64,000 bases of DNA from Streptomyces sp. NBS 14/10. Its GTDB lineage: Bacteria; Actinomycetota; Actinomycetes; Streptomycetales; Streptomycetaceae. The position numbers and the translations under genes are program-made. Location of the stretch: positions 3,839-67,838 of the forward strand of contig NZ_NCSM01000007.1 in NCBI RefSeq assembly GCF_002224125.1. The letters are read 5' to 3'. The notes beneath the pieces were generated by a model, which saw only the letters and a list, made by a program, of their open reading frames with translations, did not search any database and was not told the DNA's origin. Positions within the stretch are counted from its first letter, which is position 1; every line of letters starts with the position of its first letter. Below, one piece after another: positions 34,788 through 43,398 of the stretch.

Positions 34788-35687
34788 GTGCACACCGCTG
34801 ACGCCACGCCGGCACCGGCCACCGCACTCAGGCTGCCACGGCCCCGCTCGGGCTCCGCGCCCCTCGCAGACTCCGCCGGCCCGCCGCCATTCCGGCTGGT
34901 GGCCACCGACCTCGACGGCACGCTGCTGCGCACCGACCTGACCGTCTCGGCCCGTACCCGCGCGGCGCTCGCCCTCGCGGACCGCGCCGGGGCGCGCCAT
35001 CTGGTCGTCACCGGCCGACCGGCCACCTCCTGCCGGGAGTTCCTGGTCGCCATCGGCTATCAGGGGCTCGCGGTATGCGGTCAGGGCGGGCAGCTGTACG
35101 ACGCCTCGGCGGACCGGCTGCTGGTCTCCGCGGCGCTGGACCTGGACCTGGCACGGGCGGTGGTCAAGCGCACCGAGGAGGAGCTGGGCGGGCGCCCGCT
35201 GGAGCTGGCGGTGGTCACCGCCGCGCCCGAGAACCGCTTCGTGATCACGCCGCGCTTCACCGACCGGATGCGCCCCGGCTGGGGGCTCGTGGGCAGCCGG
35301 GAGGAGCTGTGGGCGCAGCCGATCGAGAAGGTGCTGATGCGCCATCGCGAGCTGCCCGACGCCCGGGTCGCGGCGGCCGCGGCGCTGGCGGGCGGGGACG
35401 AGGTGTCGGTGACGCACTCCGAGAAGGGCATGATCGAGGTGCTGCCGGCGGGGGTGGACAAGGCCGTGGGGCTGGGGCGGGCGGCGGAGCGTATGGGCTT
35501 CGCGCCCGAGGACACGATCGCCTTCGGCGATATGCCGAACGACATCCCGATGCTGGAGTGGGCCGGGTACGGGGTGGCGATGGGCAACGCACACCCGGGT
35601 CTGATCGCCGTCGCGGACGAGGTGGCTCCGGACCATGACGAGGACGGGGTGGCGGCGGTCCTGGAGCGCCTGTACGGCCACCCCTGA
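34788..35687 (+). CDS. Cof-type HAD hydrolase (sugar-phosphatase-like)
   Basis: A ~299-aa cytoplasmic HAD phosphatase, subfamily IIB. Motif I is VATDLDGTLLRTD with the nucleophile Asp, motif II is VVTGRP, motif III includes GVDKAVGL, and motif IV is FGDMPNDIPMLEWAGYGVAM. These hydrolases act on sugar phosphates or FMN. GTG 34788 has AAAGGGA 9 bp upstream; ATG 34728 would add an unlikely basic leader. A short CACCGGCTCGAT duplication lies upstream at 34668-34683. Confidence 0.92.
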   Translation: MHTADATPAPATALRLPRPRSGSAPLADSAGPPPFRLVATDLDGTLLRTDLTVSARTRAALALADRAGARHLVVTGRPATSCREFLVAIGYQGLAVCGQGGQLYDASADRLLVSAALDLDLARAVVKRTEEELGGRPLELAVVTAAPENRFVITPRFTDRMRPGWGLVGSREELWAQPIEKVLMRHRELPDARVAAAAALAGGDEVSVTHSEKGMIEVLPAGVDKAVGLGRAAERMGFAPEDTIAFGDMPNDIPMLEWAGYGVAMGNAHPGLIAVADEVAPDHDEDGVAAVLERLYGHP

Positions 35688-35733
35688 CCGGGCCCTCTTG
35701 ACCTATCATCCACAACTAAACAGAATTTCTAAA

Positions 35734-36936
35734 GTGCACTCTGAACCCAGCCACCCTGAACCCAGCCACCCTGAACCTGAACCCCACTACCTGGACGAGC
35801 GATCCGGCGCCCGCTACCCGCTCACCGACCCGCGCTGGTGCGGCGACGACGGCGCCCCGCTGACCGTCTCCCCCCTGCCCGGCATCACCCGCGAGGACGT
35901 GGACACCGGCACCCGTTCGCTGTGGCGCTACCGCGCGGCCCTGCCTGTGGACATCGCCGCCCCGGTGTCGCTCGGCGAGGGCTGCACCCCGCTGGTCGAG
36001 AAGGTCTGGGGCGAGGTCCCGGTCCGCTTCAAGCTGGAGTGGTTCAGCCCCACCGGCAGCTTCAAGGACCGCGGCACCAGCGTGATGATCTCCCTGCTGG
36101 CGCAGCGGGGCGTGCCGGAGGTCATCGAGGACAGCTCCGGCAACGGCGGCTCCTCCGTCGCGGCGTACTGCGCGGCCGCCGGCATCCGGGCCACGATCCT
36201 CGCCCCCGAGGCCACCTCCCCCGCCAAGGTGCTCCAGAGCCGCGCGTACGGGGCGCGGGTCGAGCTCGTCCCGGGCGACCGGGACGCCACCGCCGCGGAG
36301 GCGCTGCGCCGGTCGGAGCGTACGTACTACGCGAGCCACAACTGGCACCCGTTCTTCCTCCAGGGCACCAAGACCCTCGCGTACGAGCTGTGGGAGGACC
36401 TGGGCTTCACGGCCCCGGACAATGTCGTCACCGTGGCCGGCGCCGGCTCCACCGTCCTGGGCTGCGACATCGGCTTCTCCGAGCTGCTGGCCTCCGGCCA
36501 GATCCGGCGCCGCCCCCGGCTGCTCGTCGCCCAGCCCGCCAACTGCGCCCCCATCCACGCGGCGTTCCACGACCGGGCCGCCGCCCCCTTCGCCCCCACC
36601 GTCGCCGAGGGCACCGCCATCCGCGAGCCCATCCGGCTGCCGGAGGTCGTCCAGGCGGTCCGCCGCTCGGACGGCGACATGGCGGCCATCCCCGAGGACG
36701 ACATCGCCACCGCGGTCCGCCGCCTGGCCGCCATGGGCCTGTACGCGGAGCCGACCAGCGCGGCCGCGGCCGCCGCGATCGACGTCTTCCGCGCCCGGGG
36801 CGCGATCCGGCCGGGCGAGACGACCGTCGTACTGCTGACGGGCTCGGGGCTCAAGGCGGCGACCGCGATGAACGCCCTCTTCGCCGATCAAGGCTTTACC
36901 GATCAAGGCTTCGCCGATCAGGGAGGCAGACCATGA
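35734..36936 (+). CDS. Fold-type II PLP enzyme (threonine-synthase-like)
   Basis: A ~400-aa PLP-dependent lyase or synthase. The PLP lysine is in SPTGSFKDRGTSVM. The phosphate-binding Ser/Gly loop is EDSSGNGGSSVAAYC, and the C-terminal Gly/Ser loop is VVLLTGSGLKAA. It is closest by eye to threonine synthase, but threonine or serine ammonia-lyases and diaminopropionate lyases share the motifs. Both ends carry short in-frame tandem repeats: EPSHPEPSHPEP near the N-terminus and ADQGFTDQGFADQG at the C-terminus. The start is uncertain (GTG 35734, weak ribosome-binding site). It overlaps the next gene by ATGA, a DauR/YheO-like regulator, which suggests an amino-acid catabolic unit. Confidence 0.85.
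   Translation: MHSEPSHPEPSHPEPEPHYLDERSGARYPLTDPRWCGDDGAPLTVSPLPGITREDVDTGTRSLWRYRAALPVDIAAPVSLGEGCTPLVEKVWGEVPVRFKLEWFSPTGSFKDRGTSVMISLLAQRGVPEVIEDSSGNGGSSVAAYCAAAGIRATILAPEATSPAKVLQSRAYGARVELVPGDRDATAAEALRRSERTYYASHNWHPFFLQGTKTLAYELWEDLGFTAPDNVVTVAGAGSTVLGCDIGFSELLASGQIRRRPRLLVAQPANCAPIHAAFHDRAAAPFAPTVAEGTAIREPIRLPEVVQAVRRSDGDMAAIPEDDIATAVRRLAAMGLYAEPTSAAAAAAIDVFRARGAIRPGETTVVLLTGSGLKAATAMNALFADQGFTDQGFADQGGRP
35750..35785. repeat. 15-bp tandem repeat in the PLP gene N-terminus
   Basis: CTGAACCCAGCCACC occurs twice in tandem from about 35751, followed by a partial third copy. It encodes the EPSHPEPSHPEP stretch and keeps the reading frame. Confidence 0.7.
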
Positions 36937-37565
36937 CCGCCGAGGACGACCTGCTGCTGCGCGAGGCCGAGAAGATCGTCGTCGCCATCGGCCGGATGTT
37001 CCCGGGCCTGTGCGAGGTCGTGCTGCACGATCTGCGCGACCCCGAACACGCCATCCGGGCCATAGAGAGCAATCTCTCCGGCCGCTCCGTCGGCGACCCC
37101 GCCACCGAACTCGGCATCGCCCGTATCCAGGACCCCGGCTTCCCGGACATCGTCCAGAACTACCCCAACCGCTTCCCCGACGGCCGCCCGGCCAAAAGCA
37201 CCTCGATCGGCATCAAGAACAGCGCGGGCGAATACATCGCCGCCATCTGCCTCAACCTCGACGTCTCGCTGTTCGCCAGCGTCGCCCGCAGCCTCAACAA
37301 CCTGGTCAGGACCGACGACCAGGAACAGCCCCTCACCGAAACCCTGCGCGCCCGCACCGCCGACGAACTCCGCACCGTCATCGAGGAATTCGCCGCGGCC
37401 CGCGGCCACACGGCGCGCAGCCTCGGCTCCGCCGCGAAGAAAGAGCTCGTACGCTCCCTCAAAACCCGCGGCTTTCTTCAGGTCAAGCACTCCGTGCAGG
37501 CGGTGACGGAACTGCTGGGGGTGTCCAGGGCGACGGTCTACAACTACCTGCGCTCAGCCGACTAG
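36933..37565 (+). CDS. YheO/DauR-type PAS-HTH transcriptional regulator
   Basis: A 210-aa regulator of the YheO family: an N-terminal PAS-like sensing domain (residues ~10-120; FPGLCEVVLHDL, NSAGEYIAAICLNLD) and a C-terminal HTH (VTELLGVSRATVYNYLR). Pseudomonas DauR controls D-arginine use. The 4-bp overlap with the PLP enzyme means the two are translated together, so the regulator probably senses that enzyme's substrate. Its 3' end overlaps the convergent next gene by 4 bp. Confidence 0.88.
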   Translation: MTAEDDLLLREAEKIVVAIGRMFPGLCEVVLHDLRDPEHAIRAIESNLSGRSVGDPATELGIARIQDPGFPDIVQNYPNRFPDGRPAKSTSIGIKNSAGEYIAAICLNLDVSLFASVARSLNNLVRTDDQEQPLTETLRARTADELRTVIEEFAAARGHTARSLGSAAKKELVRSLKTRGFLQVKHSVQAVTELLGVSRATVYNYLRSAD

Positions 37566-38323
37566 ACCTGCCCGGTGTGGGTTGTCGACCAGCGCATTCC
37601 GCCGACCACATGCTCGAGATGGGCCGGGTGGCTCACCGTGAACGTAAAGTCGCTGTAGGGAAGCTCCTCGAAGGGGCGGGTGCCTATGAGCATCCATGTC
37701 TGCCAGTCCGACAGATCGGCCTCGCCCTCCAGACCGGCGATATCGTCGAGGTCTCCCTCTCCCCATGGCTCGTCCGGGTGTTCCAGCGCCGCGACCTCAC
37801 TCCACAGGGGGACGTTACGGATCGGGCCTGTCTCGTAGGAGGTCACGATCTCGAAGGCTCGGCAGGAGAACTCGACGGGGTCGCTCTCCGTCAGGACATA
37901 GTGAGAAATGCCGTCATACCCGGATCCACCCCCCAGTTCCTCTCCGTACACGGCTTTCGCCGTACGCCGGGGAATGAGCACGCTTATGCCGTCGTCCGCG
38001 AGCAGATATCCGTCGTCGGTGACTCGTATCTTCTTGCCGCGGACCGCGTCGTAGAGCTCGCGGAACTCATCCTTCATCCGCATACCGGCCACGATCTCCA
38101 TGCCCCGCTCCGTGGAATACGGATACCGGTCCGGGCGGCTGGGCATGCCGTCGCCGTCCCTCAGGAACCCGTTCGACAGCAGGAACCACGCGTCCACCAG
38201 CAGGGCCAGCGGGAAAGGTGGCCCCTTGGGGACGAAGGCGGCATCGGGGTTGATGATGTGCAGCCTCCCGCGCACGGTGCGTTCCTCGACACTGTCGATG
38301 GACACGGCGAATAGATCGGTCAC
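37562..38323 (-). CDS. Uncharacterised 253-aa protein
   Basis: I do not recognise this protein. It is acidic, without signal peptide or membrane segments. It has alternating strand-like segments and several Trp/Tyr-rich patches (DWQTWMLIGTRPFEELPYSD), as in many small immunity-like or intracellular binding proteins. The GTG start at 38323 is the only good one. It is convergent with the DauR-like gene, with stop codons overlapping. Nothing in the neighbourhood gives a role. Confidence 0.65.
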   Translation of the reverse strand: MTDLFAVSIDSVEERTVRGRLHIINPDAAFVPKGPPFPLALLVDAWFLLSNGFLRDGDGMPSRPDRYPYSTERGMEIVAGMRMKDEFRELYDAVRGKKIRVTDDGYLLADDGISVLIPRRTAKAVYGEELGGGSGYDGISHYVLTESDPVEFSCRAFEIVTSYETGPIRNVPLWSEVAALEHPDEPWGEGDLDDIAGLEGEADLSDWQTWMLIGTRPFEELPYSDFTFTVSHPAHLEHVVGGMRWSTTHTGQV

Positions 38324-38470
38324 AATGGGCGCCCTTTCCCCTGGAAGGCGATGGCCGACGACGGTTGCCGCAGCGCCATGACGGTAACTACTCGCACTGA
38401 CAACGGCTTACGGCGAAGGCCGTGCGACAAGCGCGCCCGCCCCCACCGCGGTGACCGCCCCGGCGGCGAC

Positions 38471-39187
38471 TCACACCGGCCCCGGCAGATCCATCGACGC
38501 GAGCCTGGCCGGATCGATCACGACCGCGATACGGGCGATCCGGCCCCCGACGACGGTGAACGCCATGACCGAGAGCGGGGTGCCGTCCTCGTGCCAGGAC
38601 ACGATCCCGGGCTCCCCGTTGACGAGCGCCGCCCGCCCACGCGGGGCCGTACCGGCGGACAGCCGCGCCCTGGCGGCGACCTGGGTGGCGCCGAGGACGA
38701 CGGCCACACCATCGGGGGTTTCGACGGTCAGCCTCACCTCGGGGTCGAGTACGCGCAGCAACCCCTCGAAGTCGCCGTGGCGAGCCGCCGCCAGGAATGC
38801 CTGGACCACCGCTCGCTGCTCCCGCCCTCCGGATGTCGGCCGCTGGGCTGTGTGTACTTTCCGACGGGCGCGGCTGGCGAGCATCTTGGTGGCGGCGGTG
38901 GACTTGCCCACCACGAGCTCGGGCAGCCGGTCGTCGTAGGACGCCGCGGGGTGGGCCTGGCGCGAACGCAGGACATCGAGGCTGATCCGTCCGACCACCG
39001 TCGTCAGCCAGCCGGCGAGGTTGTGGATGGTCGCCGTGTCCTGGCGGGAGAGCCGCAGCCAAGCCTCCTGAACCGCGTCCTCGGCGTCGGCATGCGATCC
39101 CAGCATGCGGTAGGCAACCGCGCGCAACCGGCCGCGCTGGGCCTCGAACGCCTTGGCCACCGGGTCCGTCGGGCTGGTGTCGGGCAT
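38471..39187 (-). pseudogene. ECF sigma factor of SigJ type with most of region 4 deleted
   Basis: A 238-aa open frame; SigJ-type factors are usually about 290-300 aa. Region 2 is intact (AYRMLGSHADAEDAVQEAWL, LAGWLTTVVGRISLDVLRSR), and the C-terminal SnoaL-like domain is present (AFLAAARHGDFEGLLRVLDP). Between them the usual ~55 residues that follow DDRLPELVV are missing. The sequence jumps to GKSTAATKMLASRARRKV, the last helix of region 4. The deletion is in frame near 38905-38910. A factor without most of region 4 could not read a -35 element normally. The adjacent partner gene is also damaged, so decay is the likelier reading. Confidence 0.7.
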
Positions 39188-39269
39188 GTTGTTACCTTCC
39201 TCGGATCCGCTCCGTCATGGGGATGACGGGCCCGAACGGGCACAGGTAACCGATGAAGGAGCGAGATCG

Positions 39270-39597
39270 ATGGAAGCACGTATGAAGGGCCCGGTGAACG
39301 CCGATGTCCTCACCGGGATCCAACACCTCATGAAGGCGATTCACGCGGCTGCACAACGTGGTCACATGGCGCGAGACGCCTTTCTTCACCGCGAAGGAAC
39401 GGGCAGCGCTCGCCCTGACCGAAGCCGCCACCCGGATCCAGGACGGCGCGCCGGGGGTGACCGACGAGATCTGGGACGCCGCGGCCGACCACTTCGACGA
39501 GAAGCAGCTGTCCGCGATCATCATGAACATCGCCATGACCAACTTCTTCAACCCGATCAACCGCGCGATCCGGGAGCAGGCCGGCAAGACCTGGTGA
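39270..39597 (+). pseudogene. AhpD/carboxymuconolactone-decarboxylase remnant without catalytic CxxC
   Basis: The ATG at 39270 (good GAAGGAG upstream) opens a frame that starts like the family (MEARMKGPVNADVLTGIQHL). After about 30 codons the match moves to another frame at about 39355, which continues VTWRETPFFTAKERAALALT and ends at 39597. The missing middle is where the CxxC peroxidatic site lies. A deletion with frameshift best explains this. Such genes commonly sit beside SigJ-type sigma factors, as here, and the sigma gene is deleted too. Confidence 0.75.
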
Positions 39598-39634
39598 GTT
39601 GGCTGGACGGCCCTGAAGGCCCGGCTGTCACCCG

Positions 39635-41191
39635 CTAGCTTCTCTGCAGCGTGCGGGTGACACCCGCGATGACGGCGGTCGTCAGCACCCAGCCGAAGGC
39701 GATCAGCATGTAGGCCAGCCACTGGAGGCTGTCGTTCGACCAGTACCAGGCCGTGCGCTGGCCCAGACCGCCGATGGGGATCAAGAGGTCGAGTGTGTAG
39801 ACGAGGGGCTGGAACGGGGCGCCTTCGCCTCGTTTGACCGGGATCGGGGAGTGAGCGCCGAAGGACAGCGTGCCCAGCAAGGTCAGCGCGAGGAGCCAGA
39901 CGCCGGCCAGCCAGGGGCGGTAGCCATAACCGACGGTCACATCGAGCAAGTGCCCCCACACCCGCGTGACAGGGGGCAGAGTTTGACGCCGATGGCGCTG
40001 TTTGGCCAGGAGAACGCGGCGGGCGTCGTCGTCGTGGCCGCCCTTCCGGTACCAGCTCGCCAACTGCTCATAGGGCTGCGGGTTGTAGCCCGGGCTGCGT
40101 CGTATCCACGCCACCCGGCGTGCCACGGAGTCCGGCTGCCCCGCTGCCTCCCGCCGCTCCCCTGGCTCGTCCCCCTTGACGGCCCCGTAGACGAAGCCGT
40201 CCAACTCCACCACGTCCGACCAGCTCTGCTCACTGTCGTGGAGGTATGACACCTGTGCGCCCCGCAGGTCCACCGTGCCGGACGGTGGCCGGGCAAGGGT
40301 GAAGTCGAAGTCGACGGCCTGCATCCGCAGGGCGTCCAATGACGGGCCGTGGCCGTCGGGCGGCCCGTTCAGGACGGCTCCTTCGAAGGTCAGGTCGTCC
40401 GAGATCCGGGCACCCCGCAGCCGTACGGTCCCGTTCGCGATGAACCCGTCGGAGAAGTCGAGCGTCGAGGCCACGGCGTTGTCCAGGGCGAGCGCCACCC
40501 CGCGCTGACCGGGGCGCTCCAGTAGTGCACGCCGCATATGCAGCCCGCCTGGCAGCTGTGCCCCCATGAGACGGACTTCACCGTGCGCGACGAATCCGTC
40601 TCCGCAGTAGACGCCCCCCTCCGCGACCAGCCCGCCCGCGGACACCGCCCACTCCCCCGGTGCGGTGATCTCAGCTCCGTTGAGGTTCACGGCACCGCTC
40701 ACCTGGGCGTTGATGAGCGACAAGGCGGTGACCCGGCGATGCAAGGGCGAGGCAGAACCGCTTTCCAGACGAGAGCGGCGCAGGTCGAGGCGTCCCTCGA
40801 TACGGATCATGCCGGCTTCCACGCCCTGCACTCGACTGCCCACGATCGCAATCGACTGGGTCGACGCTCCGGAGAGATCCACGCCCTCCTCGAACCAGCA
40901 GTCCTCGAGCGAGAGGGCGTGAGCGATCTGCGCGCCGGCCAGGTTGAGGTGCCCGGATATCCGCCCCCCGGCAAGCCTCAGGCACGCTACGGCTCCCGGC
41001 TGCCCGGTGTTCGCACCCAGCAGGAGCGCCACAATCACGGCGGCTCGAACCGTCCGCCCGGGGCCCCACTGCCCACCCTCGGCGACACGGTCGGCCTCGA
41101 GCACCCCCGTGCGCAGGTCCACACGGTGTCCCTCGGGGAACGCGTCCCACAGCTCGCGCTCCGGTGATGTCAACTCGTCGTAGGAGAGCAC
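39635..41191 (-). CDS. Membrane protein with pentapeptide-like/beta-helix repeats
   Basis: A 518-aa protein. Residues ~65-330 contain repeated VxLxGAxxxG-type units (HLNLAGAQI, VDLSGAST, VNLNGAEI, VRLMGAQL, VRLRGARI, VDLRGAQV), which predict a right-handed beta-helix like pentapeptide-repeat proteins. The C-terminal ~130 residues hold three membrane segments (WLAGVWLLALTLLGTLSF, LVYTLDLLIPIGG, WLAYMLIAFGWVLTTAVIAG). Similar Streptomyces proteins carry the vague label 'membrane-associated oxidoreductase', for which no cofactor site is seen here. GTG 41191 is the best available start. Confidence 0.75.
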   Translation of the reverse strand: MLSYDELTSPERELWDAFPEGHRVDLRTGVLEADRVAEGGQWGPGRTVRAAVIVALLLGANTGQPGAVACLRLAGGRISGHLNLAGAQIAHALSLEDCWFEEGVDLSGASTQSIAIVGSRVQGVEAGMIRIEGRLDLRRSRLESGSASPLHRRVTALSLINAQVSGAVNLNGAEITAPGEWAVSAGGLVAEGGVYCGDGFVAHGEVRLMGAQLPGGLHMRRALLERPGQRGVALALDNAVASTLDFSDGFIANGTVRLRGARISDDLTFEGAVLNGPPDGHGPSLDALRMQAVDFDFTLARPPSGTVDLRGAQVSYLHDSEQSWSDVVELDGFVYGAVKGDEPGERREAAGQPDSVARRVAWIRRSPGYNPQPYEQLASWYRKGGHDDDARRVLLAKQRHRRQTLPPVTRVWGHLLDVTVGYGYRPWLAGVWLLALTLLGTLSFGAHSPIPVKRGEGAPFQPLVYTLDLLIPIGGLGQRTAWYWSNDSLQWLAYMLIAFGWVLTTAVIAGVTRTLQRS

Positions 41192-41329
41192 TCATGCAGA
41201 GTAGTGATCTTCCTTCGTGCTCGCTTGCCCCACCGCGCGCATCAGAGGGCCGCCGCGTCCACCACCGTCTGGTGTGGCTACTCTCGTCCCTCCACCGATG
41301 CATCGATCGTGACCGCAGGAGAGCAGGCC

Positions 41330-42109
41330 ATGCGCAACGCCGCTGTAACGCCCGAGGGCGACCGGATCCGGTGGGTCGAGCTGCCGGGGCAGGATCCGAC
41401 ACGCGTCTACGTACACGGCTTGGGCGCCACATCGCCCGCCTACTTCACGGAGATCGCGGTACACCCCCTCCTGGCCGGCCGCCGTTCGCTGCTGATCGAC
41501 CTGCTGGGTCACGGCATCAGCGACCGCCCGACGGACTTCGACTACACCCTGGAATCACATGCCGACGCGCTCGCCGCGGCGCTGACCTCAGCGGATGTCA
41601 CGGGCGCCGAACTGATCGCCCACAGCATGGGCGGCTCGGTCGCCATCGTCCTCGCCGCCCGCCACCCCCACCTGGTCTCCCGCCTGGTCCTCATCGACGC
41701 CAACCTCGACCCGATCCCCCGCAAGCCCGGCTCTTCGGGCAGCAGCGGTATCGCCGCGTACACGGAGGAGGAGTTCCTGGCGGGCGGCTGGGAAGAGGTC
41801 CGCGACCGGGTCGGCCCCCACTGGTGGTCCACGATGCGCCTGGCCGGCCGGGAGGCGCTGCACCGCAGCGCGCTCCACCTCACCCGCGGCACCGTCCCCA
41901 CCATGCGCGAGCTGCTGGTGGAACTGAAGATCCCCCGCACCTACCTGCTCCCCGAGGCCGACGCCCCGCTCCCGGGCACGGAAGCGCTCACCGAGGCCGG
42001 GGTGTCCGTCGTCGCGATCCCGGACTGCGGACACAACATCATGCTCGACAACCCGGAAGCCTTCGCCCACGCCACGGCGACGGCACTCGCGGCCCCTGCC
42101 CAGGGCTGA
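41330..42109 (+). CDS. Alpha/beta hydrolase
   Basis: A 259-aa cytoplasmic hydrolase. The nucleophile elbow is AHSMGGSVA (catalytic Ser). The oxyanion region VYVHGLGATSP, the cap (HWWSTMRLAGREALH) and the catalytic His in PDCGHNIMLDNPE complete the triad with an Asp/Glu in the expected place. ATG 41330 has AGGAG 9 bp upstream. The substrate is unknown. It is convergent with the DUF397 gene. Confidence 0.9.
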   Translation: MRNAAVTPEGDRIRWVELPGQDPTRVYVHGLGATSPAYFTEIAVHPLLAGRRSLLIDLLGHGISDRPTDFDYTLESHADALAAALTSADVTGAELIAHSMGGSVAIVLAARHPHLVSRLVLIDANLDPIPRKPGSSGSSGIAAYTEEEFLAGGWEEVRDRVGPHWWSTMRLAGREALHRSALHLTRGTVPTMRELLVELKIPRTYLLPEADAPLPGTEALTEAGVSVVAIPDCGHNIMLDNPEAFAHATATALAAPAQG

Positions 42110-42121
42110 CCGGCGCCATCG

Positions 42122-42325
42122 CTACTGCGGGAGTCGGTCGAAGTCGCCGCGCTTGACGCCTCGTATGAAGGTGGCCCACCGGGCCGGGGCGATGGTGATG
42201 ACGGCGGTCGGGTCGTCGCTCTCGCGCAGGAGTATGAGGTTGTGCGGCGACGCTGCGACCTCTACACACTCGGAGCTGCCCAAGCCGCTGCTGAAGCTCG
42301 ACTTACGCCACATGAGCCCGGACAT
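42122..42325 (-). CDS. DUF397 protein
   Basis: A 67-aa protein of the DUF397 family, recognised by WRKSSFSSGLGSSECVEVA and VITIAPARWATFIRGVKRGDF. Such small proteins accompany XRE regulators of the DUF5753 type in Streptomyces and modulate development or antibiotic production. The start at 42325 has GAGGAG upstream, inside the gap after the regulator gene, so both are co-transcribed. Confidence 0.92.
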   Translation of the reverse strand: MSGLMWRKSSFSSGLGSSECVEVAASPHNLILLRESDDPTAVITIAPARWATFIRGVKRGDFDRLPQ

Positions 42326-42335
42326 CAGGTTCTCC

Positions 42336-43229
42336 TCACAGGGTGTACAAGAGATGCTGCACGAGCCTAAGCGAATCACTCCTCTTATAGGACTGCCGTT
42401 CGGGCCCCGGATCAATCGGCGGCAGTGCGGCGGCGCTGAGGCCTTCGAAGTCCGCACCGTACTGGGCGAGATGCGTCTGGTCTTCGAGGAAGGCGGACGA
42501 CACGGGGTGCTGCACATAGACCGTGTTCAACTCGGCCGCCTCGGCTTCGAGGAGGACAAACGGTGCGGCGGGCGTCGCCGGGGAAAGGCTCGATTTGAAC
42601 GGCAGCAGCTGGATGCGAACATGGGGCAGCCGCGCCATCTCCACCAAGTGCTCGATCTGTCCTCGCATGATCTCGGTGTCCACGAACTGCATATGAAAGG
42701 CCGCTTCGTGGATGACCGCGTGGAAGGCGGGCGGCGACTCGCCGTTCAGCACCTGCTGCCGCTTCAGCCGGAACTCGACATAGGTGTCCCGCAGGCTGGG
42801 GCCGGCATCGACCTCTCCGCCGGCGATGAGGGCTCGTACATACTCCGGGGTCTGGAGCAGCCCCGGCACATACATCCACTGGAACGAGCGATGGGCGACG
42901 GCGGTTGACTCCAGCTCCGCGAGGTCGCGGATGCTGTCGGCCAGCGGAGATTTGCGGTAGTCCGACCACCATCCCTTCCCTGTCGACTCGCTCATGGCGA
43001 CAAGCCCACGAATAAGAGTTTCGTTACGGCAACCGTACGCGGCAAGGAGCGCACGCAGCTTCACCTCGGGAATGGCCGTTCGACCCGCCTCGATATGTCC
43101 GAGGTGTGGTGAGCCCAGCCCGGCGAAGGCTCCCGCTTCCGCTGCGGACAAGCCGCACTCGTTGCGGAGCCTCCGCAGCTCCAGGCCCAATCGTCGCTGT
43201 CGTTGCGTCGGGTTGGCCCGTAGGCCCAT
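42336..43229 (-). CDS. XRE-family regulator with DUF5753 domain
   Basis: A 297-aa regulator. The N-terminal XRE HTH (LGLELRRLRNECGLSAAEAG, HLGHIEAGR) is followed by a DUF5753 domain (FQWMYVPGLLQTPEYVRALI, VIHEAAFHMQF, RIQLLPFKS). It has a strong AAGGAGG upstream. The XRE gene, DUF397 and the divergent ATP-binding protein form the usual Streptomyces trio (abaA/whiJ-like). Confidence 0.92.
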   Translation of the reverse strand: MGLRANPTQRQRRLGLELRRLRNECGLSAAEAGAFAGLGSPHLGHIEAGRTAIPEVKLRALLAAYGCRNETLIRGLVAMSESTGKGWWSDYRKSPLADSIRDLAELESTAVAHRSFQWMYVPGLLQTPEYVRALIAGGEVDAGPSLRDTYVEFRLKRQQVLNGESPPAFHAVIHEAAFHMQFVDTEIMRGQIEHLVEMARLPHVRIQLLPFKSSLSPATPAAPFVLLEAEAAELNTVYVQHPVSSAFLEDQTHLAQYGADFEGLSAAALPPIDPGPERQSYKRSDSLRLVQHLLYTL

Positions 43230-43398
43230 GGCGTCCTCCTTGCGATCGGCAGCAGTCTGCCCGCTTGGGGCAGCCGGGATCCACTCGTTGGAGGGAATCA
43301 GGCCATCCAGGTTGCAGACTGGAAACCTATCTCTCTACCGTCGAAGACGAATCACCCAACCGGCGCACGCCATCCGGCCGTTGGCCGAAGGAGGCAAC
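43230..43398. promoter_or_regulatory. Divergent promoter region of the XRE/ATP-binding trio
   Basis: 169 bp without a gene between the XRE regulator and the ATP-binding protein. GAAGGAGG at 43388-43395 serves the right-hand gene and AAGGAGG at 43234-43240 (minus strand) the left. No clear palindrome was noticed. Confidence 0.3.
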
